In this document: in pieces, positions 33,636 through 42,602 of the stretch
How positions within the stretch are numbered: the stretch's first letter is position 1
Layout: each line of letters opens with the position of its first letter
Origin: Clostridium sp. SY8519
GTDB lineage: Bacteria; Bacillota; Clostridia; Lachnospirales; Lachnospiraceae
DNA: 64,000 nt
Reading direction: 5' to 3'
Assembly: GCF_000270305.1 (NCBI RefSeq)
Contig: NC_015737.1
Span: 1,736,501 to 1,800,500, forward strand
Program-made: the position numbers and the translations under genes
Notes under the pieces: model-generated
Told to the model about the DNA's origin: nothing
Seen by the model: only the letters and a program-made list of their open reading frames with translations
Database searches by the model: none

Positions 33636-35174
33636 TCAATATTTATTCATTTCATAAGACAGAATGAGGTATAAACGCTCTTTATAGTTATCAAAATTGT
33701 CATCAATCAGAGAACTGATTTTTTTGAATCTATACACCAGAGAGGTGCGGTGCATCTCCATGGCCTCGGCATCCGCAGCTAAATTACGTTCATGGATCAG
33801 ATACATATATAATGTATACGCAAGCTCAGAATGATGTGTTTTATCATAATCCAATAATAGTTTCATTTTCGGATGACAGAATGTATTGCCGGATTCTTTT
33901 ATGAGAGACTGGCTGATTACATGTTGCAGATAATAATCCCAGTAGGGATATAATGCGGGCACATCATTGATCCTGGCACCGAATTCAATGGCACGTAGTG
34001 CCTGCGCATAGTATTCGCGCAATTCCAGAATGTTTTCAAAACAATTACTAATGCCGGCAAACAAGCCGTTTCCCAGGCATAATTTATTGCCCATTTTCAG
34101 ATATTCATCAGAAATATACTGGTTATCGAGAAAGCTTAGGATAATGACAATCTGTTCGTTGTAGATAAGTGTCTTAGAATACGGGAAACGGCTTTCTATT
34201 ATATTTCTAATATGATTGATATTAACAGTTTCCGTGCTGCGTGCTGTCTCAATTACCATGCAGTACATATTTCCGCTAAATGTGATTTCTGTATATTTCA
34301 TATTTGCGGAATTGTTGCTGCCGGTATCAATTTTTTTATCCAGCAGATCGCGCAGGAAGTATTCATAATTGAATCCCTTTGCACTTCGGATAAAAGTGTC
34401 TTTCTTCATTAGCTGATCGACATATTTCTTGAGGATCAGCATAAATTCTTTGTCAATTGGTTCAAATGGCTTATTCACGGCAGAAATTACAATATGACCG
34501 AGATTCTTTTGTGTATTGATTGCGCAATACATTTGCTCATAACCGAGCGCTTTATTGAAAGCGATAATAGGTATCTCGCTTTTTAATACCTTGCTATGGA
34601 TATTATGTTCCCGGTTCGCCATTTTAAAATCATCTTCGGAAAAGCGTTTTTCTGATATGACAGAATCGTTGATTCCCAATTCTTCAATGGCTTTCCAGGT
34701 AGCGGCGATTAGATTGTAATTGCTATCAAATACAAAAACGGGATTATGAAAAACATTGTATGCGTATTCAATAGAAGATTGTAATCCGTCTTCGAAGGAA
34801 AGAAAATCGAGCAGTGTCTGTCCAAACATGCCCACACCGCATTGACGGTTAAAGAAATCCTGTAATGCAGTATAGATCTCAACAGGCTCTGCGCTTTCTA
34901 TGAGCAGTAGGCTAATGTTGTCAGGAAATCGGCTGATGATCTGTTCCTGATTCGAACCGGGTGTTATGATGCAAAGAACATGCATATGGTCAATGAAGCC
35001 GATCTTAGTCAGATCTGTCTCATCAGTACAAACATACAGGAGATAAGATGCATAGGGTTCCGGCGCGGAACTCAACTGGTTCCAGCCTGTTAAACAATGC
35101 AGTCCGTCAGAGTCTGTAAGACGGGATGGGTAATCATAGAACAGATTCTGGATTTTCTTTAATCCGACATACAT
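33636..35174 (-). CDS. PucR/CdaR-family transcriptional regulator
   Basis: The 512-residue protein ends in the PucR C-terminal helix-turn-helix (HTH_30): YTLYMYLIHERNLAADAEAMEMHRTSLVYRFKKISSLI. A GAF/PAS-like middle (residues ~120-250) and a diguanylate-cyclase-like region without catalytic residues lie before it, as usual for the family. Length is normal. It is divergent from the hydA remnant gene (137-bp gap) and is the first gene of island B. PucR-type regulators respond to purines, sugars or aromatic compounds. Control of island B in response to a flavonoid-derived signal is a guess from position. Confidence 0.85.
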   Translation of the reverse strand: MYVGLKKIQNLFYDYPSRLTDSDGLHCLTGWNQLSSAPEPYASYLLYVCTDETDLTKIGFIDHMHVLCIITPGSNQEQIISRFPDNISLLLIESAEPVEIYTALQDFFNRQCGVGMFGQTLLDFLSFEDGLQSSIEYAYNVFHNPVFVFDSNYNLIAATWKAIEELGINDSVISEKRFSEDDFKMANREHNIHSKVLKSEIPIIAFNKALGYEQMYCAINTQKNLGHIVISAVNKPFEPIDKEFMLILKKYVDQLMKKDTFIRSAKGFNYEYFLRDLLDKKIDTGSNNSANMKYTEITFSGNMYCMVIETARSTETVNINHIRNIIESRFPYSKTLIYNEQIVIILSFLDNQYISDEYLKMGNKLCLGNGLFAGISNCFENILELREYYAQALRAIEFGARINDVPALYPYWDYYLQHVISQSLIKESGNTFCHPKMKLLLDYDKTHHSELAYTLYMYLIHERNLAADAEAMEMHRTSLVYRFKKISSLIDDNFDNYKERLYLILSYEMNKY

Positions 35175-35311
35175 GAGAAATCCTCCCTGTAATTCCTTTT
35201 TAAATGCACGATATATGAGGAAAGCCTTTTTGATACGATATGTTCAAGAAAGAAAACATCATGATTTTACTAGAGATGGAACAGGTAAAGGAATCATAGG
35301 AGGAGGTAAAC

Positions 35312-36721
35312 ATGTTGCAGATTATGATCAATGGAAACCCTGTACCTGCAAGGGATGGCGCTACAATTCTGGAAGCGGCTTACGAAAACAAATATGCCAG
35401 AATGCAGTTTGATACGGAAATTTTATCCCTGCAGTATTTAAAGGGCGTACAGGAAAAGGATGACAGCGGACTTTGTATTGTTGAGGTACAGGGGAAAGGA
35501 ATCGTCAATGCGGCAACGACGCTGATCGAGTCGGATATGAAAGTCATTACGGATTCCGAAGCTGTCAGATACGAGCAGAAAAAAATTCTGCAGGAGATCC
35601 TCGACCACCACGACAGAGACTGCAGAAACTGTAATCGTACCGGAAACTGCGAACTGCAGGATGTGCAGCATAAGCTTCGCATGACAAAGAACCCCGTAAC
35701 GGAAGCGTTTGAATCTGTTCCGGTAAAGACAGACGGCATCATTGTCAGGGATGACAATAAGTGCATCCGCTGCGGCCGCTGTGTGGCAGCATGTGAAAAC
35801 CTGCAGGGAATCGGCGCGATCAAAATGGAAGGGGAAGGCCTGACTGCAAAGGTCGTACCGTCAAAAGGCGAGACACTCATTGAGAGCGGTTGTGTCGGCT
35901 GCGGACAGTGTATTACGGTTTGCCCGGTCGGCGCACTGCATGAAAGAGATGACGTGGATGCTGTATTAGAGATGGTAAAGGATCCGGATAAATACGTTGT
36001 GATCCAGGCAGCACCTTCCGTACGTGCAGGTATCTCAGAAGCCTTTGGTTATCCGATCGGCTCTGGCACGAAAGGAAAGCTTGCGGCAGCGATGAGAAAG
36101 ATCGGATTCGACCGTGTATTTGATACCGTTTTCTCAGCAGACTTAACGATCATGGAAGAAGCAAACGAGCTGGTAGAGCGCATTCAGACGGGCGGAACCT
36201 TTCCGATGTTCACCTCCTGCTGTCCGGGATGGATCAATTACATTGAGACCTATTATGATGACATGCTTCCGCATGTATCTTCCTGCAAATCCCCGCAGCA
36301 GATGTTTGGCGCAATGGTAAAGACATTCCTTTCTGAGAAAGAAGGAATCCCGGCAGACAAGATCGTCGTTGTCAGCACGATGCCCTGTACCGCAAAGAAA
36401 CGCGAGCTTGGCAGAGATGACCAGAGCGCGGCGGGTGTTCCGGATGTTGACTTCTCACTGACAAGCCGTGAGCTTGCACGTATGATCGAGCGCTGCGGCA
36501 TCTCCTTCCCGGGACTTGAGGATGAGGAATTTGATGCACCGCTTGGCATCGGCTCCGGTGCAGGTACGATCTTTGGCGCGACCGGTGGTGTTATGGAAGC
36601 TGCGCTTCGTACAGCAAATGACTGGCTGAATGGTGAAGCACAGGGCGAGGTCGAGTTTAAAGAAGCCCGCGGTACGAAAGATCTGAAGGAATCAACCTAC
36701 AAGGTTGGAGATCTGACATAG
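35312..36721 (+). CDS. hydA: [FeFe] hydrogenase-like protein, truncated before the last H-cluster motif
   Basis: The 469-residue protein has RBS AGGAGGAGG. Residues 1-85 are a [2Fe-2S] domain that has lost its cysteine ligands (SLQYLK, DSGLC and NAATTL where cysteines are expected). H100-C104-C107-C113 is the His-ligated cluster. C151-C154-C157-C161 and C194-C197-C200-C204 are two [4Fe-4S] clusters. TSCCPGW (~301) and MPCTAKKRE (~357) are H-cluster motifs L1 and L2. It stops at YKVGDLT, so the third motif (ACPGGCxxGGGQP, two ligands) is missing; full enzymes have ~570 residues. It cannot form a normal H-cluster. Either it is a pseudogene cut by deletion, or it survives as an electron-transfer protein with the flavoprotein that starts 4 bp later. 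Confidence 0.8.
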   Translation: MLQIMINGNPVPARDGATILEAAYENKYARMQFDTEILSLQYLKGVQEKDDSGLCIVEVQGKGIVNAATTLIESDMKVITDSEAVRYEQKKILQEILDHHDRDCRNCNRTGNCELQDVQHKLRMTKNPVTEAFESVPVKTDGIIVRDDNKCIRCGRCVAACENLQGIGAIKMEGEGLTAKVVPSKGETLIESGCVGCGQCITVCPVGALHERDDVDAVLEMVKDPDKYVVIQAAPSVRAGISEAFGYPIGSGTKGKLAAAMRKIGFDRVFDTVFSADLTIMEEANELVERIQTGGTFPMFTSCCPGWINYIETYYDDMLPHVSSCKSPQQMFGAMVKTFLSEKEGIPADKIVVVSTMPCTAKKRELGRDDQSAAGVPDVDFSLTSRELARMIERCGISFPGLEDEEFDAPLGIGSGAGTIFGATGGVMEAALRTANDWLNGEAQGEVEFKEARGTKDLKESTYKVGDLT

Positions 36722-36725
36722 GACC

Positions 36726-38081
36726 ATGCATCATCACCATGAGTTTGAGGGCAAGAAGATCTCCGCAGTTCAGATTGACGTAGACTTCATGACACCGTTC
36801 TGCAAACAGGTTATGGCAGGCGGCGCACAGATCTTAGAGCGCACCTACTTTACAGACCTTCTGACCAATGACGGCAAAGTTGTCGGCGCAGTCGGACTGA
36901 ACCTGGATACAACAGATATTGTCGTTGTACGCGCTAAGGAAGTCGTCCTTGCAACCAACGAGTTCAACCCGTCCTGCAGAGACATGTTCTATGCACCGGC
37001 AACCGGTTATATGGCAGCTTATGAAGCAGGCGCGCAGCTTAGAAACGTAGAGCATCTGACAGAGTGGGATCTGGTTTACAGAAATACCGGTAACTTCCTG
37101 TACGGCGTTCACTGGGTTGTATGTAACAGCAAGGGCGAGAATATCTTCAAGAAACACAACTCACATTCCTTAGAAGAGCTTGATGTCAACCTGATCCGCG
37201 GTATGGCCAAAGAGCTTGAAATGGGCAATGGTCCGCTGGTTGCAGACTTTACACAGCTTCCGAAGACCAACGAAGGTGCTGATGGTTTCTTCTATGGAAT
37301 CGAAATGAAGCAGAGACTGGATCTGGATGAGTTCATCCGCAATCACCAGGATATCGATCTGAGCAATCCGAAGCCGGAAGTATCCGTATCCTACCGTGTC
37401 AGCATCCGTTCCCTCCGTATTGATGTAGAAGGTAAGACCAGCGTTCCGCATCTGTGGGGCCTCGGTCAGATGACAACAGCCGGTTCTGCACACGGCAGCT
37501 GGGTACACGGCGACGGGCTTGGTGTAGCAGCCAAGACCGGTCTGATGACTGCAAAGGCAATGGCAAAATACATTGATGATTCTGAACTTGGCGAGATCGA
37601 CGAGAAGCAGTTAGAGTTCTTCAAGAATAGAATCTTCGAAGCAGCGGAATACAAAGGTGAGTTCCGTCCGGATCATGTGATCCGTCACATCTCCCGCCTG
37701 ATCAAGAGACCGGAATACAGCTTCAATAAGACAGAAGAGACCATGACAGAGCTGATCGCAGAGCTGAATGAGATCCGTGATCAGTACAAAGATATGATCC
37801 ACCTGCCGAAGGTAAATGGTCATTATCTTGCAAAGGCAATCGAGCTGCGTACCATGATCGATATGCTTGAGATGATGTTCATGGTATTCAAGACCAGAAA
37901 AGAGAGCCGCGGATGCTTCAGCCGTCTGGATTATCCGGAGCGCGACGACAAGAACTGGCTCAAGTGGGTCATCCTTGAAAAAGGTGAAGACGGCAAGCCG
38001 TCCATCTTCACAGAGCGTATCCCGATTGAACGCTATCCGTTCAAGCCGGAAGGTTGGGAAGAAATCGCAATGGCAGAATAA
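36726..38081 (+). CDS. Fumarate reductase/AprA-type flavoprotein, N-terminal FAD motif missing
   Basis: The 451-residue product lacks the N-terminal GxGxxG dinucleotide motif of the FAD_binding_2 family (~100 residues missing). It keeps the strand with VVVRAKEVVLATNEFNPSC (FAD-domain return), the substrate region (LWGLGQMTTAGSAHGSWVHGDGLGVAAKTGLMTA, second FAD contact) and an AprA-like helical tail (RESRGCFSRLDYPERDDKNWLKW). It starts MHHHHEFEGKK, four bases after the hydA stop, with no good ribosome site. hydA lost its 3' end exactly here, so one deletion probably removed the end of hydA and the start of this gene. Translation by coupling is conceivable. Family members reduce fumarate, urocanate, acrylates or sulfur compounds. 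Confidence 0.65.
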   Translation: MHHHHEFEGKKISAVQIDVDFMTPFCKQVMAGGAQILERTYFTDLLTNDGKVVGAVGLNLDTTDIVVVRAKEVVLATNEFNPSCRDMFYAPATGYMAAYEAGAQLRNVEHLTEWDLVYRNTGNFLYGVHWVVCNSKGENIFKKHNSHSLEELDVNLIRGMAKELEMGNGPLVADFTQLPKTNEGADGFFYGIEMKQRLDLDEFIRNHQDIDLSNPKPEVSVSYRVSIRSLRIDVEGKTSVPHLWGLGQMTTAGSAHGSWVHGDGLGVAAKTGLMTAKAMAKYIDDSELGEIDEKQLEFFKNRIFEAAEYKGEFRPDHVIRHISRLIKRPEYSFNKTEETMTELIAELNEIRDQYKDMIHLPKVNGHYLAKAIELRTMIDMLEMMFMVFKTRKESRGCFSRLDYPERDDKNWLKWVILEKGEDGKPSIFTERIPIERYPFKPEGWEEIAMAE

Positions 38082-38118
38082 AGAAATCATCTAGTATCAT
38101 AACCTACCTCTACTTATG

Positions 38119-38155
38119 GGGCTGTCCGGATCAACGGGCAGCCCTTATATATTTT
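38119..38155 (+). terminator. Terminator of the hydA-flavoprotein unit
   Basis: A 10-bp stem GGGCTGTCCG / CGGGCAGCCC (one wobble) with a short loop and a TTATATATTTT tail. Confidence 0.75.
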
Positions 38156-38315
38156 CCTGAATATCTTTGTTTTTCTACACAAACCGACAAAACAGGTACT
38201 GATTTTGTGAGGATATGGCCAATCAAAAACGCCTTTCTGCATGCTAGCATTATGGATAGAAAAGTGTATCAATTCCTGAATCAAAAATAACAGATGTAAT
38301 AGGAGGCTTTACAGG

Positions 38316-39285
38316 ATGAAAGAGTTTACGGTACTTACGATCAATCCGGGTTCCAGCAGCAAAAAATGTAGATCTCTCAGAGGTTGACGCAGTGGTCGGC
38401 CGCGGTGTCGGTCTGTTTGCATGCGAGGGTGGAACCTATGAGATCGATGATCTGGTACTTGACCATGCGACACGCGATGTGGCTGAGATCCATCATCCGG
38501 CGACACTTGGCATCCAGATCGCAAAAGAGATCGCAGATGAGCTGAATGTACCGGCATTTTATGTCAATCCGATGCCGGTGGATGAGCTGTGTGACGAAGC
38601 GCGTATGACAGGCGTGAAGGGCCTGTATCGTACAGCACGTTCTCATCCGCTGAATCAGAAACAGGTGGCGATCCATCACAGTGAAGTGGTCGGAAAGAAA
38701 TATGAAGACTGCAATTATGTCATTCTGCACATGGGCGGCGGCATCAGCATTACCGCACATAAAAAGGGCAGAATGGTAGATACCTCCCGTGCCGGTGATG
38801 CACAGGGTGCGATCTGCCCGAACCGCTCCGGTGATCTGTGTGTCGATGATATCGCAAACCTCCTGAAAAAAGGATACACCTTTGAAGACTGCTATGAGCT
38901 TGCTTCCAACAGAGGCGGTCTGGTAGACCTTCTCGGAACCGATGACGTCCGCAAGGTAAAAGAAATGATCGCAAACGGCGATAAGTTCGCAAAGCTCTGC
39001 TACGACGCAATGATCTATACGATCATCAAATGGACCGCAATGATGGCTGGCGCGATGTACGGCGAAGTCGACGGCATTCTGCTGACAGGCGGTATGGCAT
39101 ATGATGAGGAGCTTGTTGAGCGCATCAAGCAGGGATGCGAGTGGATCGCCCCGGTTTATGTATATGCAGGAAGTTTTGAGACGGAAGGCATGGCATCAGG
39201 TGCGATCCGTGTACTCTCCGGTCAGGAGCAGGCAAAGAAATATACGGGCAAACCGGTCTGGGACGGTTTTGATTTCGTAGATTGA
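38316..39285 (+). pseudogene. buk: Butyrate kinase (Buk) with internal deletion and frameshift
   Basis: ATG 38316 (RBS AGGAGG) begins MKEFTVLTINPGSSSK, the phosphate-binding N-terminus of butyrate kinase, but the frame stops at 38387. From ~38365 another frame continues with NVDLSEVDAVVGRG and runs through the rest of the enzyme (HMGGGISITAHKKGRMVD, GILLTGGMAYDEELVERI) to 39285. Comparison with known Buk shows ~50 residues missing at the joint, which lies in a run of six A (38361-38366). The gene is broken unless a GTG restart makes a non-functional C-terminal protein. Buk forms ATP from butyryl phosphate; phloroglucinol fermentation ends in butyrate and acetate, so it fits the pathway that was here. 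Confidence 0.9.
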
Positions 39286-39332
39286 TCAAAAAATATGCTT
39301 TTTCAGCAACAAGTTGAAGGGAGAAAAAAGTT

Positions 39333-40616
39333 ATGGAAAAGAACAGGAAACTATCAACGAGTTTAACAGACAACAGGTTTGGGACCTGGGGCTGGAGCAT
39401 GATCTTCTATACGATGATCCTGTATTTCTTTTATGCAGCGATCACGACAGACGGCATGAACCTGATCCCGAACGCCTTTGCGGCAGCACACGGATGGGAT
39501 TCCACCGTACTTCTTTCCGCTGCGACCCCGGCAGGTCTGATCGGCCTCGTAGGCGGTTTCGTATTCGGCCGTCTGGTCATTAAGACAAAACCGCGTAACA
39601 TGTCAGGATTTGCATTGATCATTACAGGTATTCTGTATGCGCTGCTCGGATTTGTACCTTCCGTTACTCTTTACATTGTAGATCTGTGTGTGATCTGCTT
39701 CTTCGCATCCGGTTTCGGTACTGCTGCATGTCCGGCATTCATCGCAAACTGGTTCCCGCGTAAAAAAGGTATCGCACTCGGATGGGCAACCATGGGTGCA
39801 CCGATCAGTTCTTCTGCATTCGTAGCAGGCTTTTCTGTACTGCTTGCAACCAAAGGCATCCACACAGCATTTATGATTTTTGGAATCTTTGCAGTGGTTA
39901 TTGGTATCATTACTTTCTTCTGGGCAAAGAATGAGCCGGCTGATGTCAACTTCCTGCCGGATAACATGGCGCTCGATGAGGACATCGCAACACAGGAAGT
40001 ACATGTAGACAACGAGAAATTCTCAATCAAGAACATCTTAAAGAACAAGAACACATGGCTGATCATCTTTGGTTATGGTCTGCTATGGATGGTTCTGGTT
40101 GGTATCATCGCACAGTTTGTACCGCGTATGATGTCTGTTGGATATTCTAACGGTGAAGCGCTGATGTTCATGACCATCACATCCATCATCGCAATCCCGG
40201 GAAGTTATCTCTGGGGCTGGCTGGATTCCAAATTCGGCACCAAGAGCATTACGATCATCTTTGCAGTTTCCTATATTGCAGCTCTGATCCTGCTCATCAC
40301 ATCCTTTAACACCGTATGTGTATGGCTTGGATGTATCTTCGCAGGACTTGGTATCGGTGGTCTGTTGAACCTGCTCGCATCCATGATCATTTCACAGTTC
40401 GGCCGTGAAGGCTTTATGTCCGCGAACAGTATCATTTATCCGCTGGCAAACGTGGTACGTACCTTTGCATTCGTTCTGATGGGCGTCCTGCTGACCATTT
40501 CCCATGGAAGCTTCACATTACCGTATGTGGTATTCATCTTCCTGGATATCGCCGGTGCGATCATCATCATGTTCATCCCGTATAAGAAGCCGAAAGCTGC
40601 TGACGCGGCACAATAA
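39333..40616 (+). CDS. MFS transporter (oxalate/formate antiporter-like), paralogue of 17197-18456
   Basis: The 427-residue protein has 12 membrane segments, with ITTDGMNLIPNAFAAAHGW near the start and WFPRKKGIALGWATMG after helix 5, the same signatures as the island A carrier. Moderate overall similarity suggests related substrates. It stands 33 bp upstream-spaced after the buk remnant and before the phloretin-hydrolase gene, from which a terminator hairpin (40634-40669) separates it. A plausible role is uptake of a flavonoid aglycone or export of an aromatic acid; neither is shown. Confidence 0.85.
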   Translation: MEKNRKLSTSLTDNRFGTWGWSMIFYTMILYFFYAAITTDGMNLIPNAFAAAHGWDSTVLLSAATPAGLIGLVGGFVFGRLVIKTKPRNMSGFALIITGILYALLGFVPSVTLYIVDLCVICFFASGFGTAACPAFIANWFPRKKGIALGWATMGAPISSSAFVAGFSVLLATKGIHTAFMIFGIFAVVIGIITFFWAKNEPADVNFLPDNMALDEDIATQEVHVDNEKFSIKNILKNKNTWLIIFGYGLLWMVLVGIIAQFVPRMMSVGYSNGEALMFMTITSIIAIPGSYLWGWLDSKFGTKSITIIFAVSYIAALILLITSFNTVCVWLGCIFAGLGIGGLLNLLASMIISQFGREGFMSANSIIYPLANVVRTFAFVLMGVLLTISHGSFTLPYVVFIFLDIAGAIIIMFIPYKKPKAADAAQ

Positions 40617-40633
40617 CAGACTCAGTCATTATA

Positions 40634-40669
40634 AAACCGGATCAGCGGCGATGACAGCTGGTCCGGTTT
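40634..40669 (+). terminator. Hairpin terminator between MFS and phloretin hydrolase genes
   Basis: A 13-bp stem AAACCGGATCAGC / GCTGGTCCGGTTT with one wobble and a 10-base loop; weak T-tail. It may be an attenuator for the next gene. Confidence 0.65.
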
Positions 40670-40689
40670 ATGCATAGAAAGGAAATCAT

Positions 40690-41514
40690 ATGAGTAATTT
40701 ACCCATTACAGAAGAAGAAAGAAAACTAGACTACAGCGATCTGCTGTTTAAGCCGCTTCCGGAAGTGGATCCAAAGCTTCTGGAAGAAATGGATCTGAGT
40801 CCGGTTGATCCGTCTCGCATCACATCCATTCATGACCGGAACGACATTTTAAAACCGGGCTATCTGGAAGTGGAGAATGGCTATGCGAAAATGCCGGACG
40901 GTTCCGGCTGTGTGGCAACCAAAGTGGAAATGCCGGGTGTGACACCGGAAATGATCGTCTGGTGGTTTGCATGGCACGGCATCCGTGATCTTCGTTACCG
41001 GATCTGGTGCCCGACAGAGCACTACGGAATCCATGTACATGAAGACAGCCTTGCGCATCGTTTGGACACGTCACTTTCTCTGGAAGAAAGAGGATGGGGC
41101 ACGACGGATGTCGTAACAGAAGATGTAGGAAACGGTCCGCAGGAGATGCATCTGTCATTCTATTCGCCGGAAGACTACGGTTATGATTCGGAGCTGGTAA
41201 AAAATGTGGATGCATTGATCAACGCATGCGTTTCTGATCCGAAGACCGGCATGCGCCTAATCACATTTTCACATTGTATCAGAAAGATTCCTGGCGGTAT
41301 CGAATATCGCTCCCATTACTGGCAGGGATACAGCATAGATGAAAACGGCAAAGCATATGCAGCCTCCATCCCTCCGGGAGGCTTCCCGATGGAGGTTATG
41401 AAGGCAAACGCATATCACAGCCTGCTTGAGTATACGAATCTGGCACAGATCCTGCCGGGGCTGTATGAGAAGTATGGGAAAGAAGCAGATCTGACGAAGG
41501 ACTTTTATAAGTAG
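40690..41514 (+). CDS. phy: Phloretin hydrolase / PhlG-family C-C bond hydrolase
   Basis: The 274-residue protein fits the DAPG-hydrolase (PhlG) family, to which the phloretin hydrolase of Eubacterium ramulus belongs, with the same length as I recall for that enzyme. Visible features: VWWFAWHGIRDLRYRIWCPTEHYG with H111, TED with E144 as a possible ligand, FSHCIRKIPGGIEYRSHYWQG, and the HxxxE zinc motif H243-S-L-L-E247. In PhlG zinc is held by His, Glu, His and Glu in this order. The enzyme would cleave the dihydrochalcone phloretin to phloroglucinol and 3-(4-hydroxyphenyl)propionate. RBS AGAAAGGAA precedes ATG 40690. With chalcone isomerase in island A it marks flavonoid degradation. Confidence 0.88.
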   Translation: MSNLPITEEERKLDYSDLLFKPLPEVDPKLLEEMDLSPVDPSRITSIHDRNDILKPGYLEVENGYAKMPDGSGCVATKVEMPGVTPEMIVWWFAWHGIRDLRYRIWCPTEHYGIHVHEDSLAHRLDTSLSLEERGWGTTDVVTEDVGNGPQEMHLSFYSPEDYGYDSELVKNVDALINACVSDPKTGMRLITFSHCIRKIPGGIEYRSHYWQGYSIDENGKAYAASIPPGGFPMEVMKANAYHSLLEYTNLAQILPGLYEKYGKEADLTKDFYK

Positions 41515-41526
41515 ACCTGAATAAAA

Positions 41527-41571
41527 AACAGCCAGGCCAATGCCGCGTTCCGGCATCCGGCCTGGTTGTTT
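41527..41571. terminator. Bidirectional terminator between convergent genes
   Basis: Stem AACAGCCAGGCC / GGCCTGGTTGTT (imperfect at one base) with A-run on the left and T-rich right side, between phy (+) and the URO-D-family gene (-). Confidence 0.75.
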
Positions 41572-41576
41572 GAAGT

Positions 41577-42602
41577 CTATACCCGGTGTCTTCTGCCGAG
41601 CATGTGGGAGTATTTTTCACATTCTCCAAGCAGGGGGCCGAGTGTTGCGCCGACCTCAGCCGGATTGGTCGTGTTGACAAGCACGAAACAGAACATCGCG
41701 AATGCATCGTACTTCCCGTAAGTGTCAAAGCATCTGTGGATTTCTTCAACACGGGATTCGAATGATGCATCCGGAAGTGCGACTGCGCCGGCAGAATTCC
41801 AACCGCCAATGATACAGAAACGGTCGCCGTATTTTGACAGCAGACCCTCGATGTCATTCGTCGGCTGAACAGAGGTCCATCCTGCAGCACCAATCTCGAT
41901 CATATCTTCGATAAAGCTTTCTGTTTTTCCGCAAGTGTGCCGCAGCGGGATCATTTCCAGTTCCCAGCAGGCATCATAGAGACGCTTGTGGTAGGGCTTG
42001 ATCAGCTCTTCGTACTGTTCATGAGAGATAAACGGTGAGAGCTGTGTGCAGATGTCATCATAATTGACAAATACATCCGGATTAATGTAGTCTTTGACTT
42101 TTTTTGCGGTTGCGATCTTAAAATCCGTAATTTTGTCAAACAGTTCTTTGACTTTTTCCGATTCTTCGATCAGAGCGATCAGTGCATCGCCAAAGCCCAT
42201 CAGAGCTGCCAGACGTTCAAACACACCGGTACCGCATCTATATTGCAGAGCATTGATATTCAGGTCGTAGCCCTGGCAGAATTGAAACTCTCTGGCGGCG
42301 ATCTGATCCCAGTCCATCGCATTGACATCCGGAATCTTTACGATGTCGCGCCATTCGGTGAAGTTGTCGATATCCATGATGCGCTGCGACGGATCAGGAA
42401 CGGAAGCACCGTTTCCGGTTGGCGGGCAGATCCAGTTGACGCCGAAGCCGTCAAGACCGCCACCGATCGGACCTTTTTCAAAGATCGGTCCCGGAACCGA
42501 ACCGAATCCGATATAGGAACAGTCAACGATCTCAACCGGTGACCATTCGATTTCTTTGTGGTTTAAGAAGTTTAAATAGTTTTCTTTAGGGGTTAATGGC
42601 AT
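41577..42602 (-). CDS. Uroporphyrinogen decarboxylase-family protein (MtaA/CmuA-type methyltransferase-like)
   Basis: The 341-residue protein has the URO-D TIM-barrel fold with VNYDDICTQLSPFIS and the HTCG metal motif (LRHTCGKTESFIEDM), more like corrinoid methyltransferases MtaA/CmuA than true HemE. No corrinoid protein is encoded nearby. RBS AGGAGG-like sequence (complement of CCTCCTTTTT) lies upstream of the start at 42602. In gut anaerobes such proteins take part in O-demethylation of methoxylated aromatics. Demethylation of methoxyflavonoids or their products would fit this island, as an inference. It is divergent from a broken PucR gene. Confidence 0.75.
   Translation of the reverse strand: MPLTPKENYLNFLNHKEIEWSPVEIVDCSYIGFGSVPGPIFEKGPIGGGLDGFGVNWICPPTGNGASVPDPSQRIMDIDNFTEWRDIVKIPDVNAMDWDQIAAREFQFCQGYDLNINALQYRCGTGVFERLAALMGFGDALIALIEESEKVKELFDKITDFKIATAKKVKDYINPDVFVNYDDICTQLSPFISHEQYEELIKPYHKRLYDACWELEMIPLRHTCGKTESFIEDMIEIGAAGWTSVQPTNDIEGLLSKYGDRFCIIGGWNSAGAVALPDASFESRVEEIHRCFDTYGKYDAFAMFCFVLVNTTNPAEVGATLGPLLGECEKYSHMLGRRHRV

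Noticed and set aside
36726..36740. MHHHH start of the flavoprotein as a cloning tag
   Set aside because: It sits in natural sequence without vector traces and is followed by a normal family segment; histidines are CAT/CAC mixed.
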